Positions 48,747-62,361 of a stretch of 64,000 bases of DNA are shown here, one piece after another. How positions within the stretch are numbered: position 1 is the first letter of the stretch; each line of letters begins with the position of its first letter. The translations under genes and the position numbers were made by a program. Source of the stretch: Cylicocyclus nassatus. Its lineage: Eukaryota > Nematoda > Chromadorea > Rhabditida > Strongylidae. The notes below the pieces were generated by a model, which did no database searches, was not told where the DNA came from, and saw nothing but the letters and a program-made list of their open reading frames with translations. The stretch is taken from contig CATQJL010000305.1 of NCBI GenBank assembly GCA_958299035.1, positions 65,243,618 to 65,307,617 on the forward strand. The letters are read 5' to 3'.

Positions 48747-49644
48747 TTAGGTTGTCTCATAAGTTTTCAATTTTGTCTTCTTATTGCAATAAGTCCCACA
48801 TATCTCAATTCTGGTCAGAATGCAGGGAACCATTCGATAAAGCAAAGCAAGCTCTATATGACGGCCTGTCATTGTTCGCACCAGCTTCACCACATCACGA
48901 GCTAGAAGCCGAAATCTGAAAATTTTCGGAGGTCCGAAATATCGAAAATTCTTCACATTCTGTCCAAAGAAAACTTACAAGATCCTATACGTACTCAAAC
49001 ATATACACTCCCCCATACGACATTCACATGTGCAGCTGCTGGGTTTGTTTCTGTACTAAAAACGAAGAGAACTAAATTTTCAAGATTTCAAAAACGATGC
49101 TGCGCTGTTCTCACACAGATAGATGTATACTAGAAGCCTTGTAGCTTTTTGGAAGCGCTAGTTCTTCAAAAATACCAATTAGCTTTTTTGTTAGCGTATA
49201 TTATGTTGAGATCAATATTTTTTGGGAGCTACAATTTGTAGAATGTAAGAAATCTGTGATCGCACTTTTAGAGCTTGTGGTATATATTGTGAGAACAGCG
49301 CAGCATCTGTTTTCGAATTGAAAATTTTTGATTTTCCTGGTTTTCAGCACAGAAACAAACACAGCAATGGCATATGTGAACGTCTTATGTGGACTGTAAA
49401 TGTGTGAGCAAGTTTGGGACTGGTATGTTGCCTTTAAACAGAAGTGCAAAAAAATTCAAATTTTTGGGCATTTGAAAATTCTCGGTTTCGGCTTTTAGCT
49501 CGTGATGTGCTGAATTTAATGCAAACACGTCTTATAGAGCTTGCTTTCCTCTATTAAATGGTACTTTGCACTTCGATTGGAGTTAAGAATTTGACTTATT
49601 GCTGTAAAAAGACAAAAATAAAAGAAACTTAAGAGACAACCTAG
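48747..49644. mobile_element. Mariner-type fold-back element, about 898 bp
   Basis: The left end TTAGGTTGTCTCATAAG and the right end CTTAAGAGACAACCTAG are inverted. Mirrored blocks run nearly to the centre at about 49190, e.g. GCTGCGCTGTTCTCAC against GTGAGAACAGCGCAGC. It is an almost complete palindrome without transposase. It lies about 320 bp past the UGT stop. Confidence 0.75.
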
Positions 49645-49649
49645 TAAAA

Positions 49650-52250
49650 ATAAATTATTCATCTTCTGATATAGTGAGAAAACACCCCAGAACTACTTGG
49701 GGGCGGGAGCGAGCAGCAGCCTAACCAGGTGGAGCAGAAGAAACACTATTCAAGAGATTTTTTGAAGGTGTCTTCGAAATAGCTGTGGTTTCAACTCAAG
49801 TTTTGGCTGCTTAACAGGGAAACTTGTAGAGTCAAAGGTGAGCGCGACTAGCTTACGAACAAGTGCTGCCATAGCTACTGATGTTTACGGAAACTTGCCA
49901 TATAGCACCCTTATTTCACGCGTATAGGACGCGGGGGATTTTTCTTCTAAAATCGAACAGCACAGACACGTCGAAGGACTTGGCAACCAAAAAGCTATTT
50001 ACAGTGCTGCTATCGCCCGAGAGTACCGTGCGGCATAAGTGTCGTTTTCCGAAACACAACGAGGAGGCTGAGCGGCAAGCTTGAAATATCGAAGAAGGTG
50101 CGTCTTATAGGGGTGAAATTAGCGTAATGGAAGTGTATGAAAAACCACTAGATTGTGTGCGGACCAACATAATATCTTCAGCCAAAGCGGCACCCCGAAT
50201 CCGATTTTGCTCTTAAGAAATTGAAGTTGGTTACAGACCACTTCCTTTTTTCAAGCACGACCATATTCTTTGAAGCAAAAATTTTTTTTATAGCTGCGAC
50301 ATAGATATATGAGAAATTTATGAGACATTTTATTATTTGTTCATTATTTATTCTATTTATTACGGGAGCTAACGCCCTATAAAAAAGCCGCACTGCTTTT
50401 CTGCCTGAGAATGCACAAGATAAATTTGTTTTTAAAAACTGCTGGTTTACATGATGTTAGCACTTATTATTTGAATGTGAGCCTTAGGATTCGCAGAGAG
50501 TTTGCGATGAATTCGAAACGGCTCTAAAGTCAGTTTTGCGTGATCGTTGATGCTGATAAAAAAGCCACAACCTCACTTTTACGGAGACGAGCTTGCAAAA
50601 AACGAAAGTTGAGTTCTAATGTGTGGAAAGTTTTGTGGTGCAATCAGTACGTCGTCAGTACAACACTCAACTCGTACGCATAGCTAAAACGTCATCGCAA
50701 GGACCCACTCTGAGTTCTCCATCGGACTGACACCAGCTCAGAACTTCAGAAAAGAAGTAGTCCTAATAGTTCCGTATGATCTGGCTTAATGAGGATTTGG
50801 GAGAAGTAAGATCTGAAGTTATATTAGGTTCACTGCGCACAACTAATCTGGAGGCGAAGCAAACTCCAATGTTGCAATTGCGTTTTTGCAAAAATCCTGA
50901 CAATGTTAGTGTAAAAACGTCTTCATGCAAACAAACTGTCAAGTTCACATCAGAAGATTTGGAGCGTCAAATCAGGTTACAGGGCCGTGCTTAGCCGATC
51001 GCCTATGATCGTACTCCGTGTCAGCATCAGCGATCACGCGATCTTGAGAACTTCATCCGTGACAAATAAGTACATGAAATCCTGACAAACATTTTTTTTG
51101 GAACAATCAGACTCTCAATGCATTTTTAAGTTAAAAATGCTGTGCATTTCTTCCTATAAAGAGGTGACCTTTCAGGTCTAATAAATGTTCCATGCTTTGA
51201 TGCCGTAACCATAAAAAATTTTAGGTTCAGAGAATTCAGTAGTGCCTAGAAAGAGGTGACTCTACATGCAGCCAGCCTTTGAAACAAGTCTCTTCAAGTC
51301 TTCGATTTTGAATGAAACGATGAATATCTTGGAGTGGATTTCAGAATTTTCGATCCGTACATATGCAACACCACCGGAAGAGATGATGCGATAAAGCTTT
51401 TGTGTAAATCAACTGAGTCAACAGTTGTGGTTTGATCGGGACCAGTCGCAAGCGCGTATCAAGACGATCATGGATGACGTTAGCCGAATGGTGAAAAGTT
51501 GAGGTGCCCGCACGACGAGTGAGGCTGGGCACTAATTATTAGGTTGATGAGAAAGTTCTTTTATATTTTCAAATCAATCTGTTAATTCTCGTATGCATGT
51601 ACATGCGCAAAGATTTGCAGCTGCACATTCTCTCACATAGCTAACGCTTTGCAACCATTGTGTCGAGGAAGTCTTGCTCTTTCGAATGTGCTTACGAACT
51701 CACAGATTGACTGCAGGCCGAGCTACATGCATGCAAAGCGGTGCAATTCAGTAGTGAGTGCATGTGGGGTCATGTGCACGCACTGTCAAGAGCCTTTCTT
51801 AGCAATGAAACTCACCAGCGCACCTCCGATGCATAGAGGGTAGCAAAGATCATCCATTTTATCGGAACAGCTGTATTGGGATGTCTGGAATAGGTTTACA
51901 TGTGGAAAAAGTTGATTTGGAGGAAGAAATTAGAAGTTATTTTTTGAAAAAGGCAAAATAAAATTCAAGCTTGTGTCTTACTATAAGAAACCACTACTTG
52001 ATTATTGTGCTCGAAGAGCTCTACAGAATAGTCTAACCGGTAAACTTAGTTTTTGCTCCAGAAAAAGACCTAGACCTTGACCAAAAGAAAATTTTTGCGT
52101 TCGAGGAATATTGTCCGCGACATTGGCCCGTAGTAAACCCCCATCAGGGCATCTCTCTTGAGGCGGACCGCAGTTGATCTCATCGCGCCTCAGCACATTG
52201 CCAGGGGGATTTGGAGCAGATCACTTACTGGACGTTCGCGTTTTCAAAGG
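49650..52250. other. Intergenic region, little recognised
   Basis: No gene is supported in about 2.6 kb. A solitary mariner-type end TTAGGTTGATGAGAAAG lies at 51541 with no partner found nearby, so a truncated or diverged element is possible. Confidence 0.4.
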
Positions 52251-52792
52251 TGGAACGTTTTTGCCATTCGTGCAGTAGTGGTAGTCGAATGGATAAGATT
52301 AGTGCGTTTCAGGCGGCAGAGCCGGGGTTCGCGTGCGGCTAGCGGCACCATTTTTGCTACTTGGCCCGGCGACCTTTGATAGCGGCCGTTATCGAAAAAT
52401 CGATGATAGCAGCTATCAAAAATCTCGTCAAGCAAACAACGACATAAAACAAATATACAACAATTTGGCACTCATAAAAAGAAAAATTAACTTAGCGAAA
52501 AACGAATAAAAAGATAAATTTACCTCTTTGTCATCTGAAGCGGCTTTTCCGTAGAAAACGTGTATCATCTGTAAGAAAAACGCAAAAAAAAAACTTTTTT
52601 TCGAATCCGTCGCGCATTCAGCTGTTCTTCGATCCTCTCTCACTTGGGCGCCCGAAATTTTGCAGTTTTGGGAGTATCGCACCGCAAAAGAACGTGAGCT
52701 GCAATTTTTCGTAAGTTACTCGGGAGCAACTTACGAAGATTTTCTCTGTGCTCTCCTCTCTAACACAGGATTTACCTTATGTCGTCGCCCGG

Positions 52793-52967
52793 CTCATCTC
52801 CGATGACTCGGTCGGGAGCTGATCTCCCTGTCGGGCTTCATCTGCAGTTCACCTGTAGGGTGACCTTGCATATTTACACCACGGAATAGTGGGCAGTCCT
52901 CATCTCACCCGACAAAGCCTCATATGAGCGCCTCAGGGGAGATCATCTCCCGTGACCGAGCTTTACT
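52793..52967. mobile_element. Small inverted-repeat element (CTCGGTCGGGAG ends)
   Basis: The left block GACTCGGTCGGGAGCTGATC is mirrored by GATCATCTCCCGTGACCGAG at the right. The GC content contrasts with the AT-rich surroundings. Target duplication not resolved. Confidence 0.45.
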
Positions 52968-53395
52968 ACGGGCCATTGTGACGTGCCCAGGAGCTGTTTA
53001 AAGAAAAGGCTTTCGATTTTTTCAGAATTCATTTTTTTCCAGAAAGCGTGACGTGTTAATTGTAGCCCTCCAAAAGTTCTATCATCTCATGCACTCCGAT
53101 AAATTTTTCATCTTTGTTTTCCATCCGAAAATGAGCGATGAAGAGGAAGGCGGCTTGCCTGCAACTTTTTTGGCGGTCATTGTAACTGCAAAAGTTGAAT
53201 CGCTTTCTTTGACCATTCGTCAAAGATAATCCGCAGCACCCGATAGAAAATGTTTTCCTCTTTGCAGCAGCTGTGTTATAGATGAAAAAATTCAAGCTGC
53301 TAAGATATTCCCTTCACAAGCAGGCATGGCGAATATTTAAAATTCAGCACTACCTATTCAATTTTAAAATGCGTTCACTTGCTACAGACTCAGAT

Positions 53396-55687
53396 ATTAT
53401 CAAAATCTTCAATCAAGTCATCATTCGAGAAAAGTGCATGATCTAACAGGGGAAAGACCCTCTGTCGAAGTGGCATTTCCACATGTGACGCATACCATTC
53501 TGCTGGTACTGAGGCACTAATACCAGATCCATGTTCCTTAGCTGCTCAACGATCTTCTGGAGTAAGTTATGAGCGACGATTCCCCACGATGACCACTACA
53601 CTTTATAAGTCTGGGGCGCCAAGGAATGTACAGGTGTGTGGACCAATGGGCGGGTGGGTAGATGCAAAGACTATAGCACAGGTGATGAGGAGTTCGCGTC
53701 CCCTATGAAGCCAAACTTCGCATTTTTGCAAATTGTATTTTGTGAATTCGCAGACGATTTGCGAGAGCAAGCAACCTCGCTGAAAATCGCCTGCGAATTC
53801 GCCAGATACAGTTTGCAAAACGCAAAGTTTGGCTCCATAGGAAACGCGAACTCTTCACCACCTGCGCCATAGTCTCCGCAGCTATCCACCCGCCCATGTC
53901 CACACCTGCGCATTTCATGGCACCTCAGACTTACAATGTACTGTGGTCGCCTGGAACCGTCGCTCATAACTTTGCTCTAAAGGTCATTAAGCAGCTAAAG
54001 AGCACTGATCTGGTATTAGTGCCCCAAGACCAGCAGAATGATATGTACAGTGCTGGCCAAAATTATAGGTCCACTCTAAAAAATGCCATAACTCACTCTG
54101 TTGTGAATGAGATTTCCCAAAATTTGGTAGATACGTGTGTTTACCAGCCTACTATCAGTCTTCAAAACGGTTCTCGTTTTCGTTTGATTATTCAAGAAAA
54201 AATTAGAAATTTTGAAAAAAGCAGGCTTGAAGGCTGGCCAAAATTATAGGTCCACCTGGAGTTTTTACTAATTAAAGCACTTCTTAGCTCCCGAATTTTT
54301 TTGGGTAGGCACACATCCAAAAACGTTAAACAGCTGCATTGGTCAAACTGTGTCATACCTCCAAAAAGAAGTGATTGTCTGCTTTTTTGCCTTGAAGACG
54401 CACTCACATGTATTTCGCTCCACAAACCTGCGTTGAGTAAGAAATTCTGCAGTTTCTCAGCTGGATCGAAAGGGACGGGGTGTCATCTATCTTCTGGATG
54501 TTTTTTGACGTGAGCGTTGAGGAAAAAATCCGAGTTTTTGCTGCTGAAGCAAATCTGACATTGACAGTACTGCAATCCTGAGCTCAAATTTCTGCCTTCA
54601 AACTTCTTTTACAATGTTCTCAGAAGCATTGAGTGAAGTAAAGGCATTGTTTCTATGAAGGGGAGTCCGTATACCATAGTTACAACTTTCTAGAAATCCT
54701 AGCATTCGAGTATAATTACTGGAATCACTCTGCAGAAACTGATTACGACAAGCACCAAAACTACTTGTGGCTCCGACCAAAATTTTTAGAAGAATCATTT
54801 GCTAACATACACTACAAGCTGTACCCACTATCTAGTAAATAATTACCGTCAAAAATCTAAATGAGGTAACACTTGGCAAGTTATTTGGATCTGTGTAACA
54901 CCATTATTTCGTTGCACACACAACTCATGTTTCGAAAAAGAAGCAGGCAGCTTTGTGGACACTTGCGAGTATAACGAACAGCTTTATTCTTGTGTAAAGA
55001 ATGCCTCTACAATACCTTGAGGTTATAATAACAATGCAAAAAGAGTTTTAGGACAGAAACTGAGACTTACTCTCCCTATTGAGTCGATGTCGAATTTGCT
55101 TCAGCAGCAAAAAGTCGGATTTTTTCTTCAATGCTCACGTCAAAAAGCATCCCCAAGGCAGATAAAACCCCGTCCCTTCCGATCCAGCTGAGAAACTGCA
55201 GAATTTCTCACTCAACGCAGGTTTGTGGAGCGAAATACATGTAAAAGCATTTTCAAGGCAAAAAAGCAGACAATCACTTCTTTTTGAAGGTATGACACAG
55301 TTTGACCAATGCAGCTGTTTAACGTTTTTGGATGTGTGCCTACCCAAAAAATTCGGGAGCTAAGAAATGCTTTAATTAGTAAAAACTCCAGGTGGACCTA
55401 TAATTTTGGCCAGCCTTCGAGCCTGCTTTTTTTAAAATTTCTAATTTTTTCTTGAATAATCAAACAAAAACGAGAACCGCTTTGAAGACTAATAGTAGGC
55501 TGATAAACACACGTCTCTACCAAATTTTGGAAAGTTTCATTCACAACAGAGTGAGTTATGGCATTTTTTAGAGTGGACCTATAATTTTGGCCAGCACTGT
55601 ATAACGTATGGTAACCCCACTTCGACTGTAGGTTCTTCCCTTGTAAGAATTTTCGTGTCATTTTTCAATACGAAATAGCTGATATTA
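53396..55687. mobile_element. Large fold-back element split by a Tc1-type fold-back
   Basis: The left arm (about 53396-53745) and the right arm (53790-54045, resuming at 55602-55687) are inverted copies. Examples are CACTAATACCAGATC against GATCTGGTATTAGTG, GTTATGAGCGACG against CGTCGCTCATAAC, and CTGTCGAAGTGG (left) against CCACTTCGACTG right of the inner element. The inner element at 54048-55599 interrupts the right arm. The right end is cut by another mariner-type element starting at 55688. Confidence 0.65.
54048..55599. mobile_element. Tc1-type fold-back element, 1,552 bp
   Basis: The ends CAGTGCTGGCCAAAATTATA and the inverted TATAATTTTGGCCAGCACTG are flanked by TA (54046-54047, 55600-55601). 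Inverted arms of roughly 550-590 bp flank a spacer of about 400 bp. A decayed relative lies in UGT intron 5. No transposase is seen. Confidence 0.85.
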
Positions 55688-56690
55688 TTAGGTCGTTTCA
55701 AAAGTAATTTCGCTTTTTTCAAACAGGCACCACATTTGAACGGAATAAAGGTTCTTAAGAGATCCAGGAAGCATTCGATCCAGAATTTTATTCTCTTTCT
55801 GATGGTTAGAAGTTGTTGCAAAACAGTCAATGAGCTGTCAGAAAATATCCAAAATCTGCGACCTATGCTTTTTAATATGCTCAAGTATCACAATTTTTCT
55901 GAACTTAAACGAGTGTAAGTAACGATTCGATAGAGTAAACCTCATAGAATACAGTACTACTTTTTTCTCTTTCTTGTAGCTCGCCGTAATTTTTCAAAAG
56001 ATTTTTTGACAGAATTATCGGATTTTGGCAAGCCCACCTCAACCACAATCGCATGAAACATCATAATTTTCCGGAATTTAAGACTACCAAGATGGCACTA
56101 TGAGTTAGCATTAATTTTGCAAAGCAAATGAGGGTTTACGGGTTCGAAACATCAAATTTCGAGTTTTTCGGGTACAGCGGGGGCTCGCTAAAAAAAGAGT
56201 TACGATGATTTCTTTCTGGAAACTAAACGAATCGGAAACAAAAAACACCTGTTAGAAAGAGGAGAAAATGCTGCATCGAACAGTGCGCGAGATGCTCTTC
56301 TTTTGATGTTCTACGAGGATTTAGCTGCCCAAGTATGGAAATTGGTAGCATCAATTAAAATTCTGTTAAAAAAGTATGACAAGCTATGGAAAGGAGAAAA
56401 AAGTAGTACTGTATTCTATAAGATTTACTCTATAAAATCGTTACTTGAACTCCTTCTGAGGATTGATACGAAAGTTTCAAAAAATTGTGAAACTTGACCA
56501 TAACCAAAAAGCAGATTTTGGTTATTTTCTGGAAGCCCATTGATTGTTTTGCAACAATTTCATAACATTTAGAAAGAGAATGAAATTCTGGATCGAATGC
56601 CTCCAAGATATGTTAGAAACCTTTGTTCCGTCAAATGTGTTGCCCGTTTGAAAAAAGCGAAATTACTTTTTGAAGCGCTTTTTTTATTCT
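55688..56690. mobile_element. Mariner-type fold-back element, about 1 kb
   Basis: The left end TTAGGTCGTTTCAAAAGTAA is mirrored by TTACTTTTTGAAGCGC at the right, and long arms mirror each other (GCATTCGATCCAGAATTTTA against AAATTCTGGATCGAATGC). The right terminus is eroded. It abuts the outer fold-back at 53396-55687. Confidence 0.7.
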
Positions 56691-58290
56691 TTGTTTTACA
56701 ACATCATCCAAATATTTCTCAAAATTTCGAAGTTCAAGATGGTTAATTATTGTGTTATCGTCGACAACTCTACCACTTCAAGACAGTGGTCCTGATTTCC
56801 GTTCGGGGAGGGCGCGATGACACACTTTTCTGATAAAGGCGTGTGGCGTTACCCACACACTCCGAAAATTTCTTTGATAGGAGTCCCAAAATTTTGTGGA
56901 TTCCTAACCGCGAAATGAAGAAGGGGGCGTGGCGCCAACCCCCAGAAAATTTTTTGTAGGCCTAAACTGAATTATTAAAAAATTGAAAATATTATTTCAA
57001 TTATTTGCAAGTATAAACATGCCACTTGCACGTCTTATAACTCTGTAGATTACTTTCGAAAATTTTGCGAACCATTCTCGAAGGGCTCCGCCCCCTCGGT
57101 ACGCCACTGCTGCAAGATTGGAAAATGAATCAATGAGTGCTTTTTTGTTATGTCAACATGAAATTCCAAAATCGACAACTTTGCAACCATTGTATCTTGT
57201 TCAAAACCCCTTCCATCCATTTCCAGTGCCACAGAAAACCGCAAATGTACTCGACAAAATTTGAACACACAGTCATTTCAACCAATGCGCTGCCAGTCTT
57301 AATTCGCGTAATGACAATCCTTGCAATTTCTTTAAAAAAATTATAATATTTGTTCTTTGATGCATCTCAATTGGATAATGTCACAATTTTGATTAGCTAC
57401 TGGCAAGAAAAATTTTGAAAGATGCAGTGGAATGGGGAGTAGCCATCAATTCACAAATTCTTCTTTTGGACTTGGTTTCAAAATCTTAACTCTTCCTAGC
57501 TTAGCAAAGTTGAACGAGTTTCCAAAAGATCTCTGTGGTTCGCAAAAAATGACAAAATGATTTTTCTTCTTTGTCATTTTAAACAATGAATTTTATGAAG
57601 CTTTGATGCAGATTCTCACAGCGAAAACACCATGTATCCATAAATCATGTCGATAAATAAGAAAAATGTAGTTTTTTCAGATGAACAGCGCGGCAGCGGT
57701 AAGAAGCATCGGAACTCTTTCTTACTCCATTTTCAGAAAATATTAGGTTGTCCCAAAAGTTTTATTCATTTTGAATTTTCAAAATTTGCTTTAGCGGTTC
57801 TGTGTTACCTGCAAACATTGATCAACTGCCATTTGCAACCTTGTAGGTGCCTGGTTCTTGAGAAACATCCATTTGAATGTCCAAGTATGGAAAGACTTAA
57901 GGGGCAATCTAATGTATAGCTTATCTGAATTTTATTATCATCTGGTGGAAGGAAGTGCAGATTTCAGAGGTGTACATGTTTTCACGACAAAGAATCGTAA
58001 TTCCTATAAAAGAGTTAGAACAACATGACGTCATTCGACCTCTTGTCTGGTCAGTCGACGCCTTCCGGCCAATCGACGTTGTCCGCCCCATGAGCGGTGG
58101 TTTTCGCCATGCTCTGCGTTTTCTTTTTGTTTTTTTTTTCTGTCTACAATTTCTTCTCGATTTGTTCATTTTTTTTCATTTCAAGCGACTGATCTCGTTT
58201 CTTTCCTGGAGTGCTTTAATGCTCATGCTCCGCTTTGCCTCATTATTGATCATTTTTATGTTTGATGCTTTTGGGTACTGACCATTGCAT
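56691..58290. other. Intergenic region before the LINE relic
   Basis: No gene is supported. A mariner-like end TTAGGTTGTCCCAAAAG lies at 57744 with no clear partner. The part from about 57950 may belong to the 5' region of the LINE relic. Confidence 0.4.
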
Positions 58291-58317
58291 ATTTCTAGCG
58301 AGCAATAGAAGATCAAA

Positions 58318-61300
58318 TATGGCCAGGTCGCGCTCACAAAAAATCCAAGAGCAAAAGGGAATCTCTCAAGACTCTCCGCAAGAGAATGGACCTAGTGCTA
58401 AGGTAGGTACGCAGAGAGGCGATTAGCGCAATGTCTGCTCAGGATCTGCTTGCATCTATTTACGAGGTAAAGTGAGGCCTTAAAATTCGAAAAAAGTCAA
58501 GCCTCGATTCTATTTAGCTCTCAGAAGTTTGGAAGTTGGACAACATGGCGCGTGTAGTGGTATCGGGATTGCAAGACATCGGAATGTCGGGATTATCTCC
58601 AAGCTAAAATTGGGGTTATTAATTTCGACGCTATAGATGTGGACTGCTACTCCGGAAGTTTTCTGAACGGCAAACGGATTGATTCGCGGTTTCCACTTAT
58701 TAAAATAGTCATGCCTTCGACCTTCTACTGGAGGAGGGCTTTAGCCAACTCACGCCTTTTACGTCACGCGGGGTACCCGAACGTCTACATACGGAGGAGC
58801 ATGACGTAATAGGAGCGAAGCGTGAGTTTGAGCAGAGGCAAAAGGCTCGTGAGCGGAACAAAGGTAGACCCACGCGTAATTGGGTGGTCTAGGGCAACTC
58901 AAGCGTGCGTAGGAAATAAACTAGGACTACGTGGGAAAACGCATAACCGAGCACGGTAATCAAGGAATCAATGAACTTTCATCGGTAAATATCAGGAGCC
59001 TCTCAAAGAAAAATCCCGTCACCTTCAACCTTTTTAACACCAATAAGCAGACATTGTCTCCAAAATAGAGTTGGATGACGAGCAAAGTACAAGACTGCGA
59101 AATCATTGGAGAGTTATTTATATGTATTGGTCTGTCTTACTTACGACGGATACAAACGCAAAGGGGCGCGTTATGATACTTATTTAAAACCACCGCTTTA
59201 GTAAAATTAGCTTCTGCTATCAGCACAATGTCAAACATCTTTTGTGTTGATATCTCTTATGCTATCAGACTTGTTTTCTCGCAGTCTCCCGCCCTTCTAA
59301 AAGTACTCTTTCAAGCGATAGAAAGTTGACTGAATTAGTGTACCGTTTGGTCAATGAGCAACAAGACAATATTGTTTTAGGCGCATTCAATTTGCAGATT
59401 GATTGACACAAATTGTTACCTCTCAATGAAACCTCTTCCATGTTTTTTCAAAATTCGGTGTTCGAATTTTAGCCAATTTTTCTTGAAAACAACCATGGTC
59501 ATACGCTTGATTGGTCTTTTCCACGGTTCTATTATCTCGAACGTACACGCCATGCCTCCCCTCGCAAACCACAATCACTGTGTAGTTTCCATTTCCATCG
59601 TTTCCAATGTTTCCTCTAGCTCTTCTGCGCTGACCAGATTTTGCAGGAGTGACTTTGTCTCCTTTTATTCATGACCATCTTGCTGCCATCGACTGATTGA
59701 AGTTATTTTCAGTTTATTGATAACTGTTAATGTATACAACAGTTTGTTTGACCTACCTAGGCGCCTTTTTGAGTTTGTGCCGTTCAAAACAGTGAGCAAC
59801 ACAGTGAAGTACCCCAAACTATTCGAAATATTATAGCTTACAAAGACAGATTATTCCATTCTTTGAGATGTCCATTGTTCAACGTGATGTAAAGAAAGTA
59901 TGTCGAGATTCTGTTTTTGAGAAGGATTCTGTCCAATTATGGACACAAGGCTAAAGTTTCGCCAGATTCTTTTTACAATATGTTGGTCAAAAAACCAAAG
60001 CAAACCGCTGCTTTACTACTATAATGATGGAAGAACACTCTTTTGCCACTTATACCAAAAAAGCACATACAATAGCTCGTCATTTTGGTGCCGTATTCAC
60101 TCGCATTCATTAACTCAGTGTGTCACGAAATTATGTTTGGGCGGTTGTCTTTAGGCTCTAAGTGGTACTATAACTAGACTTCTCCAATAACGCCTCATTC
60201 CTATTCTCTCATGATTGGCATACGGGATGGTTAGATCAAAACCTTTTATAAGATTTATTCAGCAGTAATACAGTATCAAATGAAAGATTATAGTGGCAAA
60301 CGACAAATAGGAGGGCGTGTTAGTACGCGGATACATTTGAGCAGAGGATAAAATGAATGATAAGCAAGGCAGGTACAAAATAGAGTTAGCCAAGTCGGAA
60401 CAAAGGCTCCGCCAACCTTTACATAGGTGCGGCTGTAAAAATGAAGCGAATAAATACGGAGCGACTATACGAGAAAAAATAGTATGGAATAGGCATAGGA
60501 AAGATAGATCAAATTAAAATAAAGAGCAGGTGATTAAAATGAAGTGAAGCCGGGATTCGGAGACGATTTTGTTGGAAAGGCAGCTGCGAAGCTGCACCAT
60601 TCCGAACCTCTGGTGGGCGCGTATCACTTATGTAGCCTTGGGGAGAGAAGATGGACCAATTGCGCATTTGTTCACGCTTTTCCTACAAATGACAAAGAAA
60701 GCCAACCGTGCTGTTCTCCCAGTAAGCAATGCATATCCATCGTTCACTTCTGCTTTTCGAATGCCTACAAGATCTTGACAAAACTGAATCATCTTTTACT
60801 GAGACCCATGATTGTATACATCAAGTCAATTCAAAAAAGTGTGCGTCAGAACTCTGCCTTCCTCTTTACACATATACAGTATATCATTGATGCTGGGCGA
60901 GGTACTGAAAATCTGGAAATAAGCATAAGTTACCGCAATTCCAAGTGTCTCTAAAGTTCGCCTTTTATCTCATTTCCTTCCTATTAGTGTAGTGTCTATA
61001 AAGATGGAGAAAGTCTTGCTCGATAATTTGCTCGGATGGCATGGAAATCTTAACCTTAACGTAATTTTTCCAGTTAGTACGGCTTCACGGCAGGGTTGTC
61101 AACTGCCACTAACCTCGCTGTCTCAGTCTTTGACTGGATCTTAATCCACCGATGCAATTTTTATCAAAGTTATTTACGCAGATCCTTTAGAGTTTTTGAT
61201 AGACTGGTACACAAGAAGCTTCTGCAAACGTTGGATCGATTATCGAACGAAATCTTCTAAATTGGCTTGCATCATATTTAATTAATAGAGGCATGACAGT

Positions 61301-61960
61301 CAAAATTGAAATCAGTTTGCGGACAAGCCTGTATGCGCGAGGGGTGCCCTACAAGAGGCTATATTCTCTCCATTACATTTTTTGGTTTATAGCGCCGATT
61401 TCCGGATATTCTAAGGGCATTTGTAGAACGTACAGGTGCATCAAGATCTATGGGAATCATAGAGATAATTGCATCGAAATTTGTACGCCTGTGAAAAGTC
61501 ATCATAGAAAATGATGAGCTGGGCCTCGCGGGTTGCTATTTCGTTAGGTCTTGGAAAGTGTCTTGCCATGTACTGGTGGCGGAGAAAATCCTATATACGA
61601 GATAGATTAGGTTTAGTTAAGAATAAGTCGCTGCCATGGGTATAAGGGTCTTGATTAGTCCTGATTCGGAACAGTCAAACCACTTCGATTAGTATAAATA
61701 AAGCATACTTTGTTCCACAGTTCTTTATACAGTGCACATTGATAACCCTGCAGTTCTGAAACGGCTTCTTTATAAGGCTTATGTATTCCCACCTAGAGTA
61801 TTGCTTCATAATTTGATGCCATTTTTTGAAAGGGAAATAGCAAGGCTTAAAAAAGTTCAGCAAATGGTTACACACGGTTCTTTTCTTGCGGTGTAAAAAG
61901 ACGTTTCGATTCGGAATGCCGCAGTGTGGAGGCCGCCTGAAATTCCTGGCAATGAAATTT
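58318..61960 (+). pseudogene. Decayed CR1-like LINE copy, plus strand
   Basis: Translated fragments in shifting frames follow the order of the LINE at 15772-20012. ORF1-like MARSRSQKIQEQ comes first (about 58320), then GRIDSRFPLIKIVMPS and NVYIRRSMT. Endonuclease traces follow (NIVLGAFNLQID at about 59370, HTLDWSF), then SLMLGEVLKIWK and VTAIP (about 60890-60940), LLDNLLGWHGNL (about 61020) and a C-terminal LLYKAYVFP piece (about 61770). Many stops and frameshifts separate the fragments, and the FADD block is not preserved. It belongs to the same or a closely related family and is much older. Confidence 0.7.
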
Positions 61961-62361
61961 TTTTAGGTATAGGCGCATTTATCTGATTTTCTTTCCGTTT
62001 CATGCTCAGAGAACTTAGGCTTGATGCGAGTGGATATTGATTGTCAGACCAGCTTGTGGGATGAGTGCGTTCAATATTCACTAGCCTTGAATCAAAAGGA
62101 AACGTTTTCTCTTGATAATCAACACTTTTTTACAGAATATCTAATGGTTTAATAAACTGCCCCCTTCCCTCTTATCAACCGTAGCCTCCTTCTAACGCTG
62201 GTTGAAGCAATGAACTTGTTGCATGTTGAAGAATCGAAATGCTAATGCCTTTCATCCTTGTTTTCTACCAGAACGTTGGTATCTTCCTTTCTTCCTTTTT
62301 TTTCTTCGGTCACTCGAAACAACATCATTGATGACTAAGTTTGCTAAGGGTTGTTTCAGAA

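Noticed and set aside
52270..52350. tRNA-like sequence (TAGTCGAATGGATAAG ... GGGGTTCGCG)
   Set aside because: An A-box-like and a weak B-box-like word are present, but the arms do not pair into a cloverleaf and the acceptor ends do not match.
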